Origin: Shewanella ulleungensis
GTDB taxonomy: Bacteria > Pseudomonadota > Gammaproteobacteria > Enterobacterales > Shewanellaceae
DNA: 64,000 nt
Direction: 5' to 3'
Assembly: GCF_014648315.1 (NCBI RefSeq)
Contig: NZ_BMQW01000004.1
Coordinates: forward strand, 1-64,000
The notes beneath the pieces are model-generated. The model was not told the origin of the DNA. It was given only the letters and a program-made list of their open reading frames with translations, and did no database searches. Made by a program: the position numbers and the translations under genes. This document shows, in pieces, positions 39,521-49,933 of the stretch. Every line of letters begins with the position of its first letter. The stretch's first letter is position 1.

Positions 39521-40306
39521 TCATCGACTGATCGCCTGTTTCCATGAGATTTGATAAACCGATAACGCAAAAAATGTAAATACTAATGCCGAACCAAATA
39601 AATAAAACTCACTAACGGCCTCGTTACTGTACGTGTTATATGCAGCATGGCGCGAAAGCTCAATAGCATGCAAAATCGGATTCCAGTCCAAATAATGCCA
39701 ATATTCAGGCGGAATATCTTGCATTGAGAAAAACACTGCTGATATGAAAAATAATGGCCGAGTTAATACAGATTGAATCTTGCTAATCTCAGGCACATAA
39801 CATTGCGCTATTGCAAAAATCAGCCCTAAAGACGTGGCAATTAGCCATAAAGCAACAGCATTGATAATAATGAAGAATGGGTCGTCTATACGAAACTCCA
39901 TTCCCAAGAAATACATGATCACTAAAACTAATAAATACACAGCCAATTTAACTACAAAGTAAAATGCGCCCGTAGCGATAATACTGCTAATGGGTTGTAC
40001 TTGCCTAAAAGCAAACAGAGCTTTATTTTTTTTAATTGCATTAGAGCTGTTCATTAAAACATCTAAAAACAACTGAATAAGAAGCATACCATACATCATA
40101 AACTCGAATGTAGGTATGGTATGAGTCTCCCCGCCGCTCATTCGCCCCCGCATATATGACAATGCAAAGATAAACACCAGTGGATTGACCACTGCCCAAG
40201 CTAGTCCTAAGCGGTCATTAAAACTGGTTCGTATCTCGCGCACAAAAAGGGCGAATATGACGTCACGCCATATTGCCCAATTATTACGTTTTATAATAGT
40301 GGTCAT
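39521..40306 (-). CDS. kpsM: Capsule ABC transporter permease, KpsM-like
   Basis: The 261-residue protein begins with a cytoplasmic segment then VFALFVREIRTSF. Six membrane stretches can be seen, including LAWAVVNPLVFIFALSYM, MMYGMLLIQLFLDVLM, GAFYFVVKLAVYLLVLVIMY, IIINAVALWLIATSLGLIF and FLFGSALVFTFFALSVY-like. This is the ABC-2 type permease pattern of the KpsM/BexB family. It lies between the KpsD-like gene (three bases away) and kpsT. Confidence 0.9.
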   Translation of the reverse strand: MTTIIKRNNWAIWRDVIFALFVREIRTSFNDRLGLAWAVVNPLVFIFALSYMRGRMSGGETHTIPTFEFMMYGMLLIQLFLDVLMNSSNAIKKNKALFAFRQVQPISSIIATGAFYFVVKLAVYLLVLVIMYFLGMEFRIDDPFFIIINAVALWLIATSLGLIFAIAQCYVPEISKIQSVLTRPLFFISAVFFSMQDIPPEYWHYLDWNPILHAIELSRHAAYNTYSNEAVSEFYLFGSALVFTFFALSVYQISWKQAISR

Positions 40307-40309
40307 TAA

Positions 40310-42046
40310 TTATGTAGCCACATTAGCCGCGATGGCTATTTGGTAGATAATTTGAGTTACATCTTTAATTGACTGCATAATTTTAGCGTCCACTTTTGGC
40401 AAGACTAAAATTTGGTCGCCAGCTCTTAGAGGGCCTTTTGCATTTAGGTCTATCATGCCGTTTGGATGTATTACCATAATTTGCTCATAGTTGGCGCGTT
40501 CGCTGTAGCCACCCGCCCAAGCAACATAATCTTCTACACTTGCATTTTTGTTAAACACCAACGCTTGAGGCATTAATACTTCACCGCCGACTTGAATTAA
40601 GTCTGTTTTAGCTGGAATAAATACAATGTCACCCTGCTCTAATTGGATATTAGCAACTTTGCCTTGGTCTGATATTACGACTTTACCTAGCGGAATAATT
40701 TTACGTGCTCGCTCTGTAAACTCTAGGATCATTTTACCTTCTTCAGCGCGAATTTTAGCCTCACCGTCTGATGATGCCGGTGCGGTAAACACGCTACGTT
40801 CTAAACGTTCAAGAGATTGATCTATCATCTCTTTTTGTTTAATCGCGACACTTTTACGCTGAATATAAATAGATTCGTAGTCTGTTAAATTTTTATCCAC
40901 TTCAATCTGGGCGAGTAGATCGTGTAAACGTGTTTCTTTTTTAACAGCGAAATAAGACGGGCCTAGATAACTACCTGAAATTTGAATATCGAATACTTGA
41001 GCGCGAATATCATCATTAAATATCACTCGGTCGCCGTCGCGTAAGTTAAATGTTTGAAAATCGCGATATGGTAAATAGACAGAAAAAGGACCATCGTTAC
41101 GATCGCCAACAATGCCAACATGACTCACTTTAGCAAGAGGTAAAGCAAACTTTGCTAGTTGCTGGCCGTTTGATTGATTACCTGTAAACTCAAATCGAAA
41201 CGGGTTTCTTACACTACCTGACACAACTACTGTCGCTTTTTGTCGCTCGACCAAAATAACGTCGTTATCTTTAAAGTTAAATTTAGGTAGGAATCCTTTT
41301 AACATGAAGTCGTATAAGTCTATTTCTTGTACAACCTGATTTTGACGAAGAACTTTAATTGAACGATAGCTACCACGCTCAGAGTCAATGCCACCAGCAC
41401 GTTTTAAGTAATACAGTATGCTGTCTGATGCGATACCAGCATATTGCCCAGGACGTATAACACTGCCACTGATATAGACACTCACTGGTGTAGCTGTTAA
41501 TAAGTTTACGTAGATTTCTACGCTATTTTTATAGACCTGCTTAATTTTTTGACTAACAAAGTTATTCAATTGACTTGCTTTAACGTTTGCCACATAAACC
41601 GGACCCACATTAGTAATGAACAAGTTGCCTTGATTATCAACAGTAATGACTTCAGATTGATTGATTGCGCCCCATAACCAAATTGACACTTTGTCACCCG
41701 GTGCAATCGTGTAGTCTTCGTTTAAGCCATCGATACGTTCACTTTCATAACCACCAGCAAATAAATTAGCGCCAAATGGCGGTGGTAAACCGACTTCTGA
41801 TATAGGTAATAACTCTGCAGCGGTCATCTCTCCGGGTAACATAATCCCGTCACGGGGCGATTTAGCATAACTGCCATTTTCTAGCGAAGAGTTAGGCAAT
41901 GTCGTTTGCGTTGTCCCCATACTTTGTAAATTACTTAATGACATTTGATTAGGTTCAGCTGCAATGGCTGAAAACACACAACATTGGGTAATAAGAACAA
42001 AGCCTAAGGCTAATTTATGGCAATAACTATCAATTGATTTAATCAT
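40310..42046 (-). CDS. kpsD: Polysaccharide export protein, KpsD/Wza-like
   Basis: The 578-residue product has a signal peptide (LALGFVLITQCCVFSAIAA, cleavage before EPNQ). A polysaccharide export domain begins near residue 110 with DYTIAPGDKVSIWLWGAI, then VDNQGNLFITNVGPVYVANV. SLBB-type beta-grasp repeats follow: PVSVYISGSVIRPGQYAGI, ATVVVSGSVRNPFRFEF and LIQVGGEVLMPQALVF. It forms or lines the periplasmic/outer-membrane channel for capsule. KpsD of E. coli is of similar length. It is six bases from the lipoprotein gene upstream. Confidence 0.9.
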   Translation of the reverse strand: MIKSIDSYCHKLALGFVLITQCCVFSAIAAEPNQMSLSNLQSMGTTQTTLPNSSLENGSYAKSPRDGIMLPGEMTAAELLPISEVGLPPPFGANLFAGGYESERIDGLNEDYTIAPGDKVSIWLWGAINQSEVITVDNQGNLFITNVGPVYVANVKASQLNNFVSQKIKQVYKNSVEIYVNLLTATPVSVYISGSVIRPGQYAGIASDSILYYLKRAGGIDSERGSYRSIKVLRQNQVVQEIDLYDFMLKGFLPKFNFKDNDVILVERQKATVVVSGSVRNPFRFEFTGNQSNGQQLAKFALPLAKVSHVGIVGDRNDGPFSVYLPYRDFQTFNLRDGDRVIFNDDIRAQVFDIQISGSYLGPSYFAVKKETRLHDLLAQIEVDKNLTDYESIYIQRKSVAIKQKEMIDQSLERLERSVFTAPASSDGEAKIRAEEGKMILEFTERARKIIPLGKVVISDQGKVANIQLEQGDIVFIPAKTDLIQVGGEVLMPQALVFNKNASVEDYVAWAGGYSERANYEQIMVIHPNGMIDLNAKGPLRAGDQILVLPKVDAKIMQSIKDVTQIIYQIAIAANVAT

Positions 42047-42051
42047 GTAAT

Positions 42052-42441
42052 TTATGCTCCAAAGTCAATTTGATTGTTTTTGCTATCAATTACTTGAGGA
42101 ATAATTGACCATTGAACACTTTGATTGTCTTTGCACACTACACGTCTTTGCTTATCTGCATTATTAGATGCGTAATTTAGGTAAACCTCTCTACATTGTT
42201 TACCTAAAGCCGAAAAATACTGCTTACCTAATGTAAATTGGACATCATTATAAACACCTGCATAACCTTGAGGTTGCTGGGATACAATTGAGTTCAATTC
42301 TGAAGGAATGACATTCTCACCGATAGATTTAATCGGTTGGTCAAGCAGTGGGATCGAAGCTTCAATAACTGGAGGTGAGGAAGCACAGCCGACAAGAAAT
42401 AACATTGTGGCAGAAAATGAGATAATGCATTTTTTTTTCAT
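42052..42441 (-). CDS. Small lipoprotein of the capsule operon, unknown function
   Basis: The 129-residue product has a lipoprotein signal: KKKCIISFSATMLFLVGC, with Cys19 in LVGC as lipidation site. The mature part has two cysteines (QCREVYLNYA, RRVVCKDN) likely to form a disulfide and ends in QWSIIPQVIDS. The pattern resembles small envelope proteins found beside capsule or exopolysaccharide export genes, but I cannot name the family. It is six bases from the KpsD-like gene, suggesting an accessory export role. Confidence 0.75.
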   Translation of the reverse strand: MKKKCIISFSATMLFLVGCASSPPVIEASIPLLDQPIKSIGENVIPSELNSIVSQQPQGYAGVYNDVQFTLGKQYFSALGKQCREVYLNYASNNADKQRRVVCKDNQSVQWSIIPQVIDSKNNQIDFGA

Positions 42442-42483
42442 ATTTTTATGTAATCTAATAATTTGATTAATAATTTAAAAAAT

Positions 42484-43524
42484 TCAGTTATTTTTTTTAT
42501 TATTTATGTTATCCCACATCTGTTGTGTAAACAGTGAGTAACAGGTAAATAACAGGATAAAAAACGTAAACAGAATCCACTCTGGGACGAAATATATTTC
42601 AGCAAGGCAACCAATAAAAGCAAACAAACAAGCAACACAAGAGATAGCAACTAAAGCATATCTTCTGCTATATCCTAAAGCCTCAAATAGATGATGTAGA
42701 TGCTGCCTATCTGCAGTGAAAGGCGAACCACCTGATCTCATTCGACGTATCATGACCGACACCATATCAATCAATGGAATTGCAATGATGTATAACGCAG
42801 TAACAGGTCTAAAAGCGGGTGTGTCTAGTTCAGTACCAACAATCATTAGCCACACTATGGTTAAGCCAATAAACATGTTGCCAGAATCACCCATAAAGAC
42901 TTTAGTAAATGAATGGTGTAAGTTTAGATTAAACAGCAGATATGCTAATAATGCAGCGATAAACAGAACAGGAAGTAGATACCATTCATTGGTAAATCGG
43001 CTGAGTAAAAATGCTAAAGCCCCAAATGCAATTAAACTTAATGCCCCAGCCAAACCATCGATACCATCCATCATATTTATGGCATTAATACCCGCTATAA
43101 TTGCAATAACACTGACTGCTGCCCCTGTATAGCCTAAATGAAGTTCAAAAAAACCAAAAATAGTACCAAAACTTTGCAAATATGTTTCGGTGCCAAAAAT
43201 CATTAATGACGCAACGATAATCTGTGAAACCAGTCTCACTTTTACCGAGAGTAAATAACGATCGTCTAATGCACCAAGAAATAATACCAATGCTGCAGCA
43301 ACAAGATAAATATTCAGGTTTTGGCTATGTTCAATAAACACCATTGAAGTGATAAGCACAGACAAATAGATCGCTATACCGCCAACTAAGGGGATATGGC
43401 CATCGTGAACTTTCCTTTCACATGGGTAATCTAAAAGACCTGTTTTAACCGCCAATGGCTTGACTAGCTTTATGGCAAAAAATGAGACTAGAAAAGTCAC
43501 AAAAACGGGGAACCAATAATCCAT
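42484..43524 (-). CDS. wecA: Undecaprenyl-phosphate sugar-1-phosphate transferase, WecA-like
   Basis: The 346-residue polytopic membrane protein has about ten hydrophobic segments. KVHDGHIPLVGGIAIYLSV is near the N-terminus. LGALDDRYLL carries the DD motif, INAINMMDGIDGLAGALSLI the NxxNxxDGIDGL motif, and FMGDSGNMFIGL the catalytic Asp. RQHLHHLFEALGYS is the cytoplasmic HxHH loop typical of WecA. These are the features of the MraY/WecA family transferring GlcNAc-1-phosphate or a similar sugar-phosphate to undecaprenyl phosphate. It is the first gene after the JUMPStart element. Confidence 0.9.
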   Translation of the reverse strand: MDYWFPVFVTFLVSFFAIKLVKPLAVKTGLLDYPCERKVHDGHIPLVGGIAIYLSVLITSMVFIEHSQNLNIYLVAAALVLFLGALDDRYLLSVKVRLVSQIIVASLMIFGTETYLQSFGTIFGFFELHLGYTGAAVSVIAIIAGINAINMMDGIDGLAGALSLIAFGALAFLLSRFTNEWYLLPVLFIAALLAYLLFNLNLHHSFTKVFMGDSGNMFIGLTIVWLMIVGTELDTPAFRPVTALYIIAIPLIDMVSVMIRRMRSGGSPFTADRQHLHHLFEALGYSRRYALVAISCVACLFAFIGCLAEIYFVPEWILFTFFILLFTCYSLFTQQMWDNINNKKNN

Positions 43525-43648
43525 TATTTATCCCTTATGATGAATGACGAAAGTATATTTTATAATAACCATTATATTTAATAACTTGTATAGGCTAATG
43601 ATCGCGCATTTAATAGGGTACGGTCTACATGACATCTTAACCTTTCAG

Positions 43649-43688
43649 GCACGCTACCGCCCATGGATTACGGCTTCCAAAGTACCTG
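43649..43688 (-). promoter_or_regulatory. JUMPStart sequence with ops element
   Basis: On the minus strand the exact ops core GGCGGTAGCGTGC lies at 43649-43661. The 27 bases before it (CAGGTACTTTGG...) follow the JUMPStart consensus of enterobacterial polysaccharide operons at most positions. It lies about 125 bases before the WecA-like start and downstream of rfaH. ops in the non-template strand pauses RNA polymerase and recruits RfaH. The rest of the 390-base leader (43525-43916) holds no gene; its distal part is very AT-rich and probably carries the promoter. Confidence 0.9.
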
Positions 43689-43916
43689 TTGTTTACCAGC
43701 TTGTCATGAGCATCAACTATTGTACCTAAAAAGCACAATTAAATCTGTTCAAAAAAAACACAAAAAATACCAACCTAACAATTTTTATTTATTTGTATAT
43801 TTCTAACATTAATTAGGTTGAAACATGAACAAAATGTACTTTAAATGCTATTTTTGAACATTTTATATAGTTAATGTCTCACAACATTTATAGCTAAAAC
43901 AGTAATTTTATACCTG

Positions 43917-44426
43917 TTAGATTTCACTCGTTTTATCTATCAATTTAAGATTGGTCAACTCGACTAAAATACGTTTTTGTTGCCCCATAATGGTAAACAA
44001 TACATGGCAACGTTTATCTGGGTTGCTTTCGTCAAAGATGGCCTCGAGATCTTTAAATGGACCGTCAACAAATGTGACTTTATCGCCTTTGCTTATCGTT
44101 TTTTCAACATCAGGTACATGTCCTTGAACACGTCTTTTAAGCGCTGAAATTATTCGGTCGTCAATGGGGGTCATGTCTTCTCGACAGCCGACGATGCGAT
44201 TAGCACCACGGGTATTGTGGATTTTGCTTACGCTAGTGACTTCTGGATCGAAATAGATAAACAGATAACTTGGGAAAAGAGGTGCCGTAACCATTTGGGT
44301 TTTATTACGAACCTTTTTTTGTTGGCTAATCATAGGTAAATAGCTTTCGACTTCTTGCAAAGCCAAGTTTTGCTGTGCACGGACTTCTTCACGTGATTTG
44401 CAATACAGTAGATACCAAGATTTCAT
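43917..44426 (-). CDS. rfaH: Transcription antitermination factor RfaH
   Basis: The 169-residue protein begins MKSWYLLYCKSREEVRAQQN, the NusG-type N-terminal domain in its RfaH form. APLFPSYLFIYFDPE and THE-like NTRGANRIVGC follow, and a short KOW C-terminal domain has SKGDKVTFVDGPFKDLEAIFDE and RVLVEL-like RILVELTNL. RfaH suppresses pausing and Rho termination and recruits ribosomes on operons with an ops site. An ops site lies about 250 bases downstream, at the head of the capsule operon, on the same strand. General NusG is excluded by sequence and by the lack of secE or ribosomal genes. Confidence 0.9.
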   Translation of the reverse strand: MKSWYLLYCKSREEVRAQQNLALQEVESYLPMISQQKKVRNKTQMVTAPLFPSYLFIYFDPEVTSVSKIHNTRGANRIVGCREDMTPIDDRIISALKRRVQGHVPDVEKTISKGDKVTFVDGPFKDLEAIFDESNPDKRCHVLFTIMGQQKRILVELTNLKLIDKTSEI

Positions 44427-44694
44427 TGTTACTCACTTGTTTAAATTTACTCATATGTCTGAGTAAGTGACGTCCCATTCACGATTCAAGATAGTATCAA
44501 ACTTGGTCATCCATTTGAATGAGTTTTGCCGATGAATGCCTATAAATACGCCACTTTCACGCTTTATTTTATCTATCGTTTTTGCTCATTGCTTTAAAAT
44601 GACGGTAACGCTTTGATTTAACGCTATGGATACTTATTCGGACTTTAAACATCACATATAAATTAAGCTGTATTTCTTTGTTAATGTAAAAAGA

Positions 44695-44724
44695 AAAAAC
44701 CTCGACTGTTAAGCCGAGGTTTTT
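44695..44724 (-). terminator. Terminator after the DUF4136 lipoprotein gene
   Basis: Inverted repeat AAAAACCTCG / CGAGGTTTTT with a 10-base loop, followed on the minus strand by a T-rich run. The remaining part of the 349-base gap (44427-44775) carries no recognisable gene and must hold the rfaH promoter. Confidence 0.8.
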
Positions 44725-44775
44725 AGGTCCATAAATCAGTCGTTGAAATTGAAGAAACTGATCAAACTATTTCAA

Positions 44776-45333
44776 TTATTGGCCTGATTTAGGTGGGTAA
44801 TTCATCATGACAGAGCCAATAGCATGATTAATGGTTTCCACTCGTTCTTGTGGGGTACTTTGCTCTCTTACTGTGTCGGCTATCGTACCACGCCATACAA
44901 GCTTACCCGTTTTATTGTCAACTAAATCAACCATTAGAGTACCAACTTCATATTCACGAACTATAGTCTCTGTTTGCATTGAACCGGCTAGTCCCCAGCG
45001 TGGACCATAGTAGGGGTTATAACCGAAATGGCTATTAAAGGTGTCTACGTTGATTTTTTTATCGACTTTTGTAATGTAATTTATTAATAAGTCCGCTTCT
45101 GGCTTATCGACTTTACTGATACCTTTTTGGCTTAATTGAGTTTCAATTGCAGTTCGGACACGCTGGTCCATTAGGCCATCTAGATGATATTCCGCATCGC
45201 CATTGTTTTTTTCTACCCAAGCGAAAGACTTATATTGGCTAAAGTTTACCGATGGATCAAAGTCTGAACTTGATTTTAAGGTGCTACAAGCGCTTAGCGC
45301 TAATACCGCGACGGCGATAAACAGTTTTTTCAT
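44776..45333 (-). CDS. DUF4136 family lipoprotein
   Basis: The product of 185 residues starts MKKLFIAVAVLALSACSTLK, a lipoprotein signal with LSAC as lipobox. YKSFAWV is a DUF4136 hallmark near residue 40, followed by ADLLINYITKVDKK, a YYGPRWG region and a C-terminal GTLMVDLVDNKTGKLVWRGT block. These outer-membrane lipoproteins are common in gammaproteobacteria and have no settled function. I chose the ATG at 45333 (GGAG upstream) over one 20 codons further up because it gives a proper signal peptide. Confidence 0.85.
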   Translation of the reverse strand: MKKLFIAVAVLALSACSTLKSSSDFDPSVNFSQYKSFAWVEKNNGDAEYHLDGLMDQRVRTAIETQLSQKGISKVDKPEADLLINYITKVDKKINVDTFNSHFGYNPYYGPRWGLAGSMQTETIVREYEVGTLMVDLVDNKTGKLVWRGTIADTVREQSTPQERVETINHAIGSVMMNYPPKSGQ

Positions 45334-45445
45334 TACAGACTCCAAACAATATGTTAATGCATATAAGCTTATAGAGCGCAAAGATGTTGTCAAGTTAACT
45401 AGAATTTATAAATATCGGTGCTAGGTTCTAAGTTCTAGGTTTCAC

Positions 45446-46862
45446 CCTCATGTCATCCCTGAGTGCTTGTATCAGGGATCCAGGTGTTTCTGTTGACTTA
45501 AATTTCAGACTTTAGATATTAAAATTAAACACGTAAGAGCTAACACCTGGATTCCGGCTCAACAACATTGCCGGAACGACGTAGTAGTGGGCGTTATTTG
45601 AATACTCAACAGCATGTCATCCTCAAATGCTTGTATTGGAGACCCAGTTGCTGCTCTACCATACGTCATCCTCAAATGCTTGTATTGGGGCTAGCTGTTG
45701 CTCTACCGCACGTCATCCTCAAATGCTTGTATTGTGGACCCAGGTGTTGCTCCAACCGCACGTCATCCTCGAGTGCTTTTATCGGGGATCCAGGTGTTTC
45801 TGTTGACTTAGATTTTAGGTTATCAGTTTTAAGTTTTAAGATCTAACACATAAGAGCTAACACCTGGATTCCGGCTCAACAGCATTGCCGGAACGACGGA
45901 GTAGTGGGCGTTATTTGAATACTCAACAGCCCGTCATCCTCAAATGCTTGTATTGGGGACCCAGTTGCTGCTCTACCACACGTCTTCCCAAAATGCTGTA
46001 TTGGGGCTAGCTGTTGCTCCACCGCACGTCATCCCTGAGTGCATGTATCAGGGATCCAGGTGTTTCTTCTGACTTAGATTTTAGGTCATAAGTTTTAAGT
46101 TTTAAGATCTAACACATAAGAGTAAACACCTGGATTCCGGCTCAAAAGCATTGCCGGAATGACGGAGTAGTGGGCGTTATTTGAATACTCCAACTTCACG
46201 TCATCCCTAAAATGCTTGTATTGTGGACCCAGGTGTTGCTCTACCGCACGTCATCCTCAAATGCTTGTATTGGTGACCCAGGTGTTGCTCTCCGCACGTC
46301 ATCCCTGAGTGCTTGTATCAGGGATCCAGGTGTTTCTTATGACTTAGATTTTAGGTCATAAGTTTTAAGATCTAAAACATAAGAGCTAACACCTGGATTC
46401 CGGCTCAACAGCATTGCCGGAACGACGGAGTAGTGGGCGTTATTTGAATACTCAACAGCATGTCATCCTCAAATGCTTGTATTGTGGACCCAGGTGTTGC
46501 TCTACCGCACGTCATCCCTGAGTGCTTGTATCAGGGATCCAGGTGTTTCTGTTGACTTAGATTTTAGGTCATAAGTCTTAAGTTTTAAGATCTAACACGT
46601 AAGAGCTAATACCTGGATTCCGGCTCAACAGCATTGCCGGAACGACGTAGTAGTGGGCGTTATTTGAATAATCAACAGCATGTCATCCTCAAATGTTTTT
46701 ATTTGAGATCCTGATATTGCTCCAACCGCACGTCATCCTCGAGTGCTTTTATCGGGGATCCAGGTGTTTCTGTTGACTTAAATTTCAGACTTTAGGCCTT
46801 AAAATTAAACACGAAAGAGCTAACACCTGGATTCCGGCTTTAACAGCGTTACCGGAATGACG
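45446..46862. repeat. Array of hairpin-forming intergenic repeats, six main units
   Basis: Six copies of a unit end in ATTCCGGCTC...ATTGCCGGAACGACG (near 45572, 45891, 46150, 46417, 46637 and 46852). Each is preceded by GGATCCAGGTGTTTCT, which pairs with AACACCTGGATTCCGG about 70-90 bases later to give a long hairpin. Between units are shorter pieces beginning GTCATCCTCAAATGCTTGTA. No transposase. Short open frames here (for example 45568-45846) are repeat by-products. Confidence 0.9.
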
Positions 46863-46930
46863 TAATAGCGTAGCGTCCTAGCAGTGACGAAGTCACACCC
46901 TAGAACCTAGCACCTAGACCCTTTTAGTGA

Positions 46931-48673
46931 CTAGGCTTTATTACTGATCCACACGGTTTGGTATGGCTGCAGTTGTATTGTTTTGGTGATGTCTTCAATT
47001 TGAATCCCTGTCAGTAAATCGACCCAGTATTCTGAAATCACTAGATTTAATTCGTTAATAGGTAAGTCGGTAACCTGGTCTGACACATTACTGATACAAA
47101 AAATACTTTGTTTGCGGTTACGGCTTTGTCGCCAAAAACCAAACAGTTGCAGGCCTAGGTGTAAGGTGAATTGAGTTGCATTTGGGTGGAATGCAATTTG
47201 TTGAGTACGGATATTAATCAGTTTTGTCATCGCGGACAGGACTTGGCTATGAGTGCTTTGTGCGTCACTTAGCTGTTGTTTTAAACTTTCTAACACCCAG
47301 CGATGGCGGTTGATGGCTCTGTTATGTGAAGTATTGGCGAGCTTTTCATAATCATTACGTGTGCCAAGTAAACTGTGTATGTATATCCCAGGTATCCCCT
47401 CAAGCGCTAGCATGATGCTATGGGCGCACATAAATCGTTGCATGCCCCATAAATCTTTACCTTTTGTAGTGCCTTGCAGTGCATCGTAAAGCGCTATGTT
47501 CATCTCATACGGTTTTTGCTCACCCGTTTCGGTAGTTCGCGCTGATATTTGTCCGCCAAACTGCTTCATGGTGTCGACGAGTGTTTGAATTTCATCGTCA
47601 TCTAATAATCCTTCAACCGGACGTAAACCGACACCGTCATGCGAGGCGATAAAGTTAAAATATGTAGTGCCATCTTGTGCTGGCGGCATACTCATTAGCC
47701 AGCGTTTTAAATACAAACAACTGCCAGTAATTAAGGTATTAATGAGTAATGGGGGTAACGAAAAATTATAAATACAGTGGGCTTCGTTGGCATTGCCAAA
47801 ATACGTTAAATTTTGTGTGTTAGGAATATTAGTTTCGGTGATGATCATCGCATCGTTTTGCGCATGCTCAATTAGAGTACGCAGTAAACGAATAACCTCG
47901 TGAGTTTGTGGCAAGTTAATTGATTTACTGCCAACCACTTTCCATAAAAATGCCACTGCATCTAACCTAAAGATACTGACACCCGCATCCAGGTATTGAC
48001 GAATAATCGTCACAAATTCGATTAATACTTTAGGGTTTCTAAAATCAAAGTCGACCTGATCGTGGCTAAAGGTAGACCACACATATTGTGTTCCACTTGG
48101 GGTTTCTGTTGGTCTTAGCAGTGCCGATGTGCGCGGTCTAACAACATCTGACAAATCATCGCTTGATTGTGCTGTAAAGAAGTAATCATGACCTGGGCCA
48201 TCGCCTTTGCAGAAATTTTCAAACCATAAACTTCGGCTTGAGCAATGATTAATGACTAAATCAGACATTAGTCGACGCTTACTGGCGATAGCACTAATAT
48301 CGGCCCAGTCCCCTAAACTCTCGTTGACACTGGAGTAATCGATAACGGCAAAACCATCGTCGGAGCTATAAGGAAAAAATGGCAAAATATGTACGCCATT
48401 GATACAGCCTACATAGCTGTCGATAAACTGTGACAATGTAGTCAGTGGCCGTTCACCTTGCTGTAAAACACTGTCACCGTATGTAATCATGATGGTATCT
48501 TTTTCAGACCAATGATTTGCAAATGGTTCTGGGATTTGGCTGAACTCGGTAATTCTCATTATTTCGATGAGCCTTTGCGCCAATGTGACTATTGATATGT
48601 CGAGATCAATGTCTTTATAAATACACTCAAGTTGATGTTGCAGTTTTTGCTGTAGTCCATCCATTACTGACAT
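46931..48673 (-). CDS. GH13 sugar phosphorylase, probable glucosylglycerate phosphorylase
   Basis: The protein has about 580 residues. From the ATG at 48673 (AAAGGG six bases upstream) the GH13 blocks are [40 protein letters not shown] with the nucleophile Asp near 238, IITETNIPN with the acid Glu near 280, and ASHDGVG with Asp near 346. This is the sucrose-phosphorylase subfamily (GH13_18), which also contains glucosylglycerate phosphorylases. The neighbouring glucosyl-3-phosphoglycerate synthase and phosphatase point to glucosylglycerate as substrate, giving glucose-1-phosphate and glycerate. Sucrose is the alternative. Confidence 0.8.
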   Translation of the reverse strand: MSVMDGLQQKLQHQLECIYKDIDLDISIVTLAQRLIEIMRITEFSQIPEPFANHWSEKDTIMITYGDSVLQQGERPLTTLSQFIDSYVGCINGVHILPFFPYSSDDGFAVIDYSSVNESLGDWADISAIASKRRLMSDLVINHCSSRSLWFENFCKGDGPGHDYFFTAQSSDDLSDVVRPRTSALLRPTETPSGTQYVWSTFSHDQVDFDFRNPKVLIEFVTIIRQYLDAGVSIFRLDAVAFLWKVVGSKSINLPQTHEVIRLLRTLIEHAQNDAMIITETNIPNTQNLTYFGNANEAHCIYNFSLPPLLINTLITGSCLYLKRWLMSMPPAQDGTTYFNFIASHDGVGLRPVEGLLDDDEIQTLVDTMKQFGGQISARTTETGEQKPYEMNIALYDALQGTTKGKDLWGMQRFMCAHSIMLALEGIPGIYIHSLLGTRNDYEKLANTSHNRAINRHRWVLESLKQQLSDAQSTHSQVLSAMTKLINIRTQQIAFHPNATQFTLHLGLQLFGFWRQSRNRKQSIFCISNVSDQVTDLPINELNLVISEYWVDLLTGIQIEDITKTIQLQPYQTVWISNKA

Positions 48674-48711
48674 AGAAAGCCCTTTCAATTGTTGCGTAAA
48701 GGAGTAAATAC

Positions 48712-49932
48712 TTAACTAAACTCGGCGTTATCAGCTTCAACTGCTGCTTTAAGTTGCTCAAGTACATCTGGCATAGCGCTCACCACTCTGCTCCAGGTCG
48801 GCATAAATGGTGTTTCCATTGGGTTATCTAAAAAACGCTGCCCTGCGGTCACAATATTTTGCGCGAACATTTCAACGGCCTTTTCCTCTAGATGAATATC
48901 TGTGGTTAAGCCATTCATTAACGCATCATTATGATAGGTTTCAACATAATCGAGTGCCACACGATAGTAAGTCGCTTTTAGCGTGCGAAATGACTCTGTG
49001 CTAAAAGTTTCTCCCTGGGTCGCCAATTTACGGAAAAATGCTTTAGTGATATCAATCGACATTTTGGACAAACCCGCCTCTTCGTTGTCGAGTGATAAGT
49101 CTTGATGCTTGTGATCGTAATTGTCGGCAATATCCACCTGACAAATGCGATTATGGGCATAGTTGCGCTGCATTTCAGACAGCACGCCTATTTCTAAGCC
49201 CCAATCACTGGGGATGCGTAAATCGGTCAGCACATCGCGTCTAAAGGAAAACTCTCCTGCTAATGGATAACGAAAGCTATCCATATATTCTAGGTATTCA
49301 TTGTAACCCACTACTTTTTTAAGTGCTTTAATCAACGGTGTAACTAATAAACGAGAGACTCGACCATTAATTTTGCCATCGGATAATCTGGCGTAATAGC
49401 CTTTACTAAAGGCATAGTTAAACTGTGGATTAGCAACAGGATAGAGCAATCTCGCTAAAAGTGACTTTTCGTAGGTAACGATATCACAGTCGTGTAAGGC
49501 TACAGATTCTGACTTTCCAGAGGCTAAAATATAGCCCATGCAATACCACACATTACGGCCTTTACCCAATTCAGTCGGTGCCAACCCGAGCTTTTGCAAT
49601 TTAGCGTCTAATGCTTGTAAACGCGGACCATCGTTCCATAAAATACGGTGATGTTGCGGCAAATCGCCAAAAAAGTTTAGTGCGTGTTTGTATTGCGCTT
49701 CATCGGCACGGTCTAAGCCAATGACAATTTCTGACAAGTAGGGAACTTCTTTAAGGTTAGCTACAATGCCTTTTAACGCATCACCTTCTAACTCTGAAAA
49801 TAATGACGGTAATATAAGCCCTAGTGGACGTGTTTTTGAAAATTTTAATAAGTCTTGCTCGAGTTCTTCGTGAGTTCGGCGGGTTAAGTTGTGCATTGTG
49901 GTGACAATGCCATTTTGGTAAAAATCGGCCAT
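48712..49932 (-). CDS. gpgS: Glucosyl-3-phosphoglycerate synthase-like glycosyltransferase
   Basis: The 406-residue GT-A enzyme has [16 protein letters not shown] and [29 protein letters not shown] is followed by [11 protein letters not shown], whose DCD is the metal-binding Dx[15 protein letters not shown] and [13 protein letters not shown] are the acceptor-site blocks, and [10 protein letters not shown] contains the conserved His. This matches the GpgS family (GT81), which joins UDP-glucose and 3-phosphoglycerate. GGAGG lies eight bases upstream of the ATG, and the gene starts one base after the phosphatase stop. It is the central gene of the glucosylglycerate operon. Confidence 0.85.
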   Translation of the reverse strand: MADFYQNGIVTTMHNLTRRTHEELEQDLLKFSKTRPLGLILPSLFSELEGDALKGIVANLKEVPYLSEIVIGLDRADEAQYKHALNFFGDLPQHHRILWNDGPRLQALDAKLQKLGLAPTELGKGRNVWYCMGYILASGKSESVALHDCDIVTYEKSLLARLLYPVANPQFNYAFSKGYYARLSDGKINGRVSRLLVTPLIKALKKVVGYNEYLEYMDSFRYPLAGEFSFRRDVLTDLRIPSDWGLEIGVLSEMQRNYAHNRICQVDIADNYDHKHQDLSLDNEEAGLSKMSIDITKAFFRKLATQGETFSTESFRTLKATYYRVALDYVETYHNDALMNGLTTDIHLEEKAVEMFAQNIVTAGQRFLDNPMETPFMPTWSRVVSAMPDVLEQLKAAVEADNAEFS

Positions 49933-49933
49933 A

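Noticed and set aside
43917..44426. General elongation factor NusG
   Set aside because: Sequence follows RfaH, the neighbours are not secE/rplK, and an ops site is adjacent.
45568..45846. 92-codon plus-strand frame
   Set aside because: Lies inside the hairpin repeat array and is made of its repeated units.
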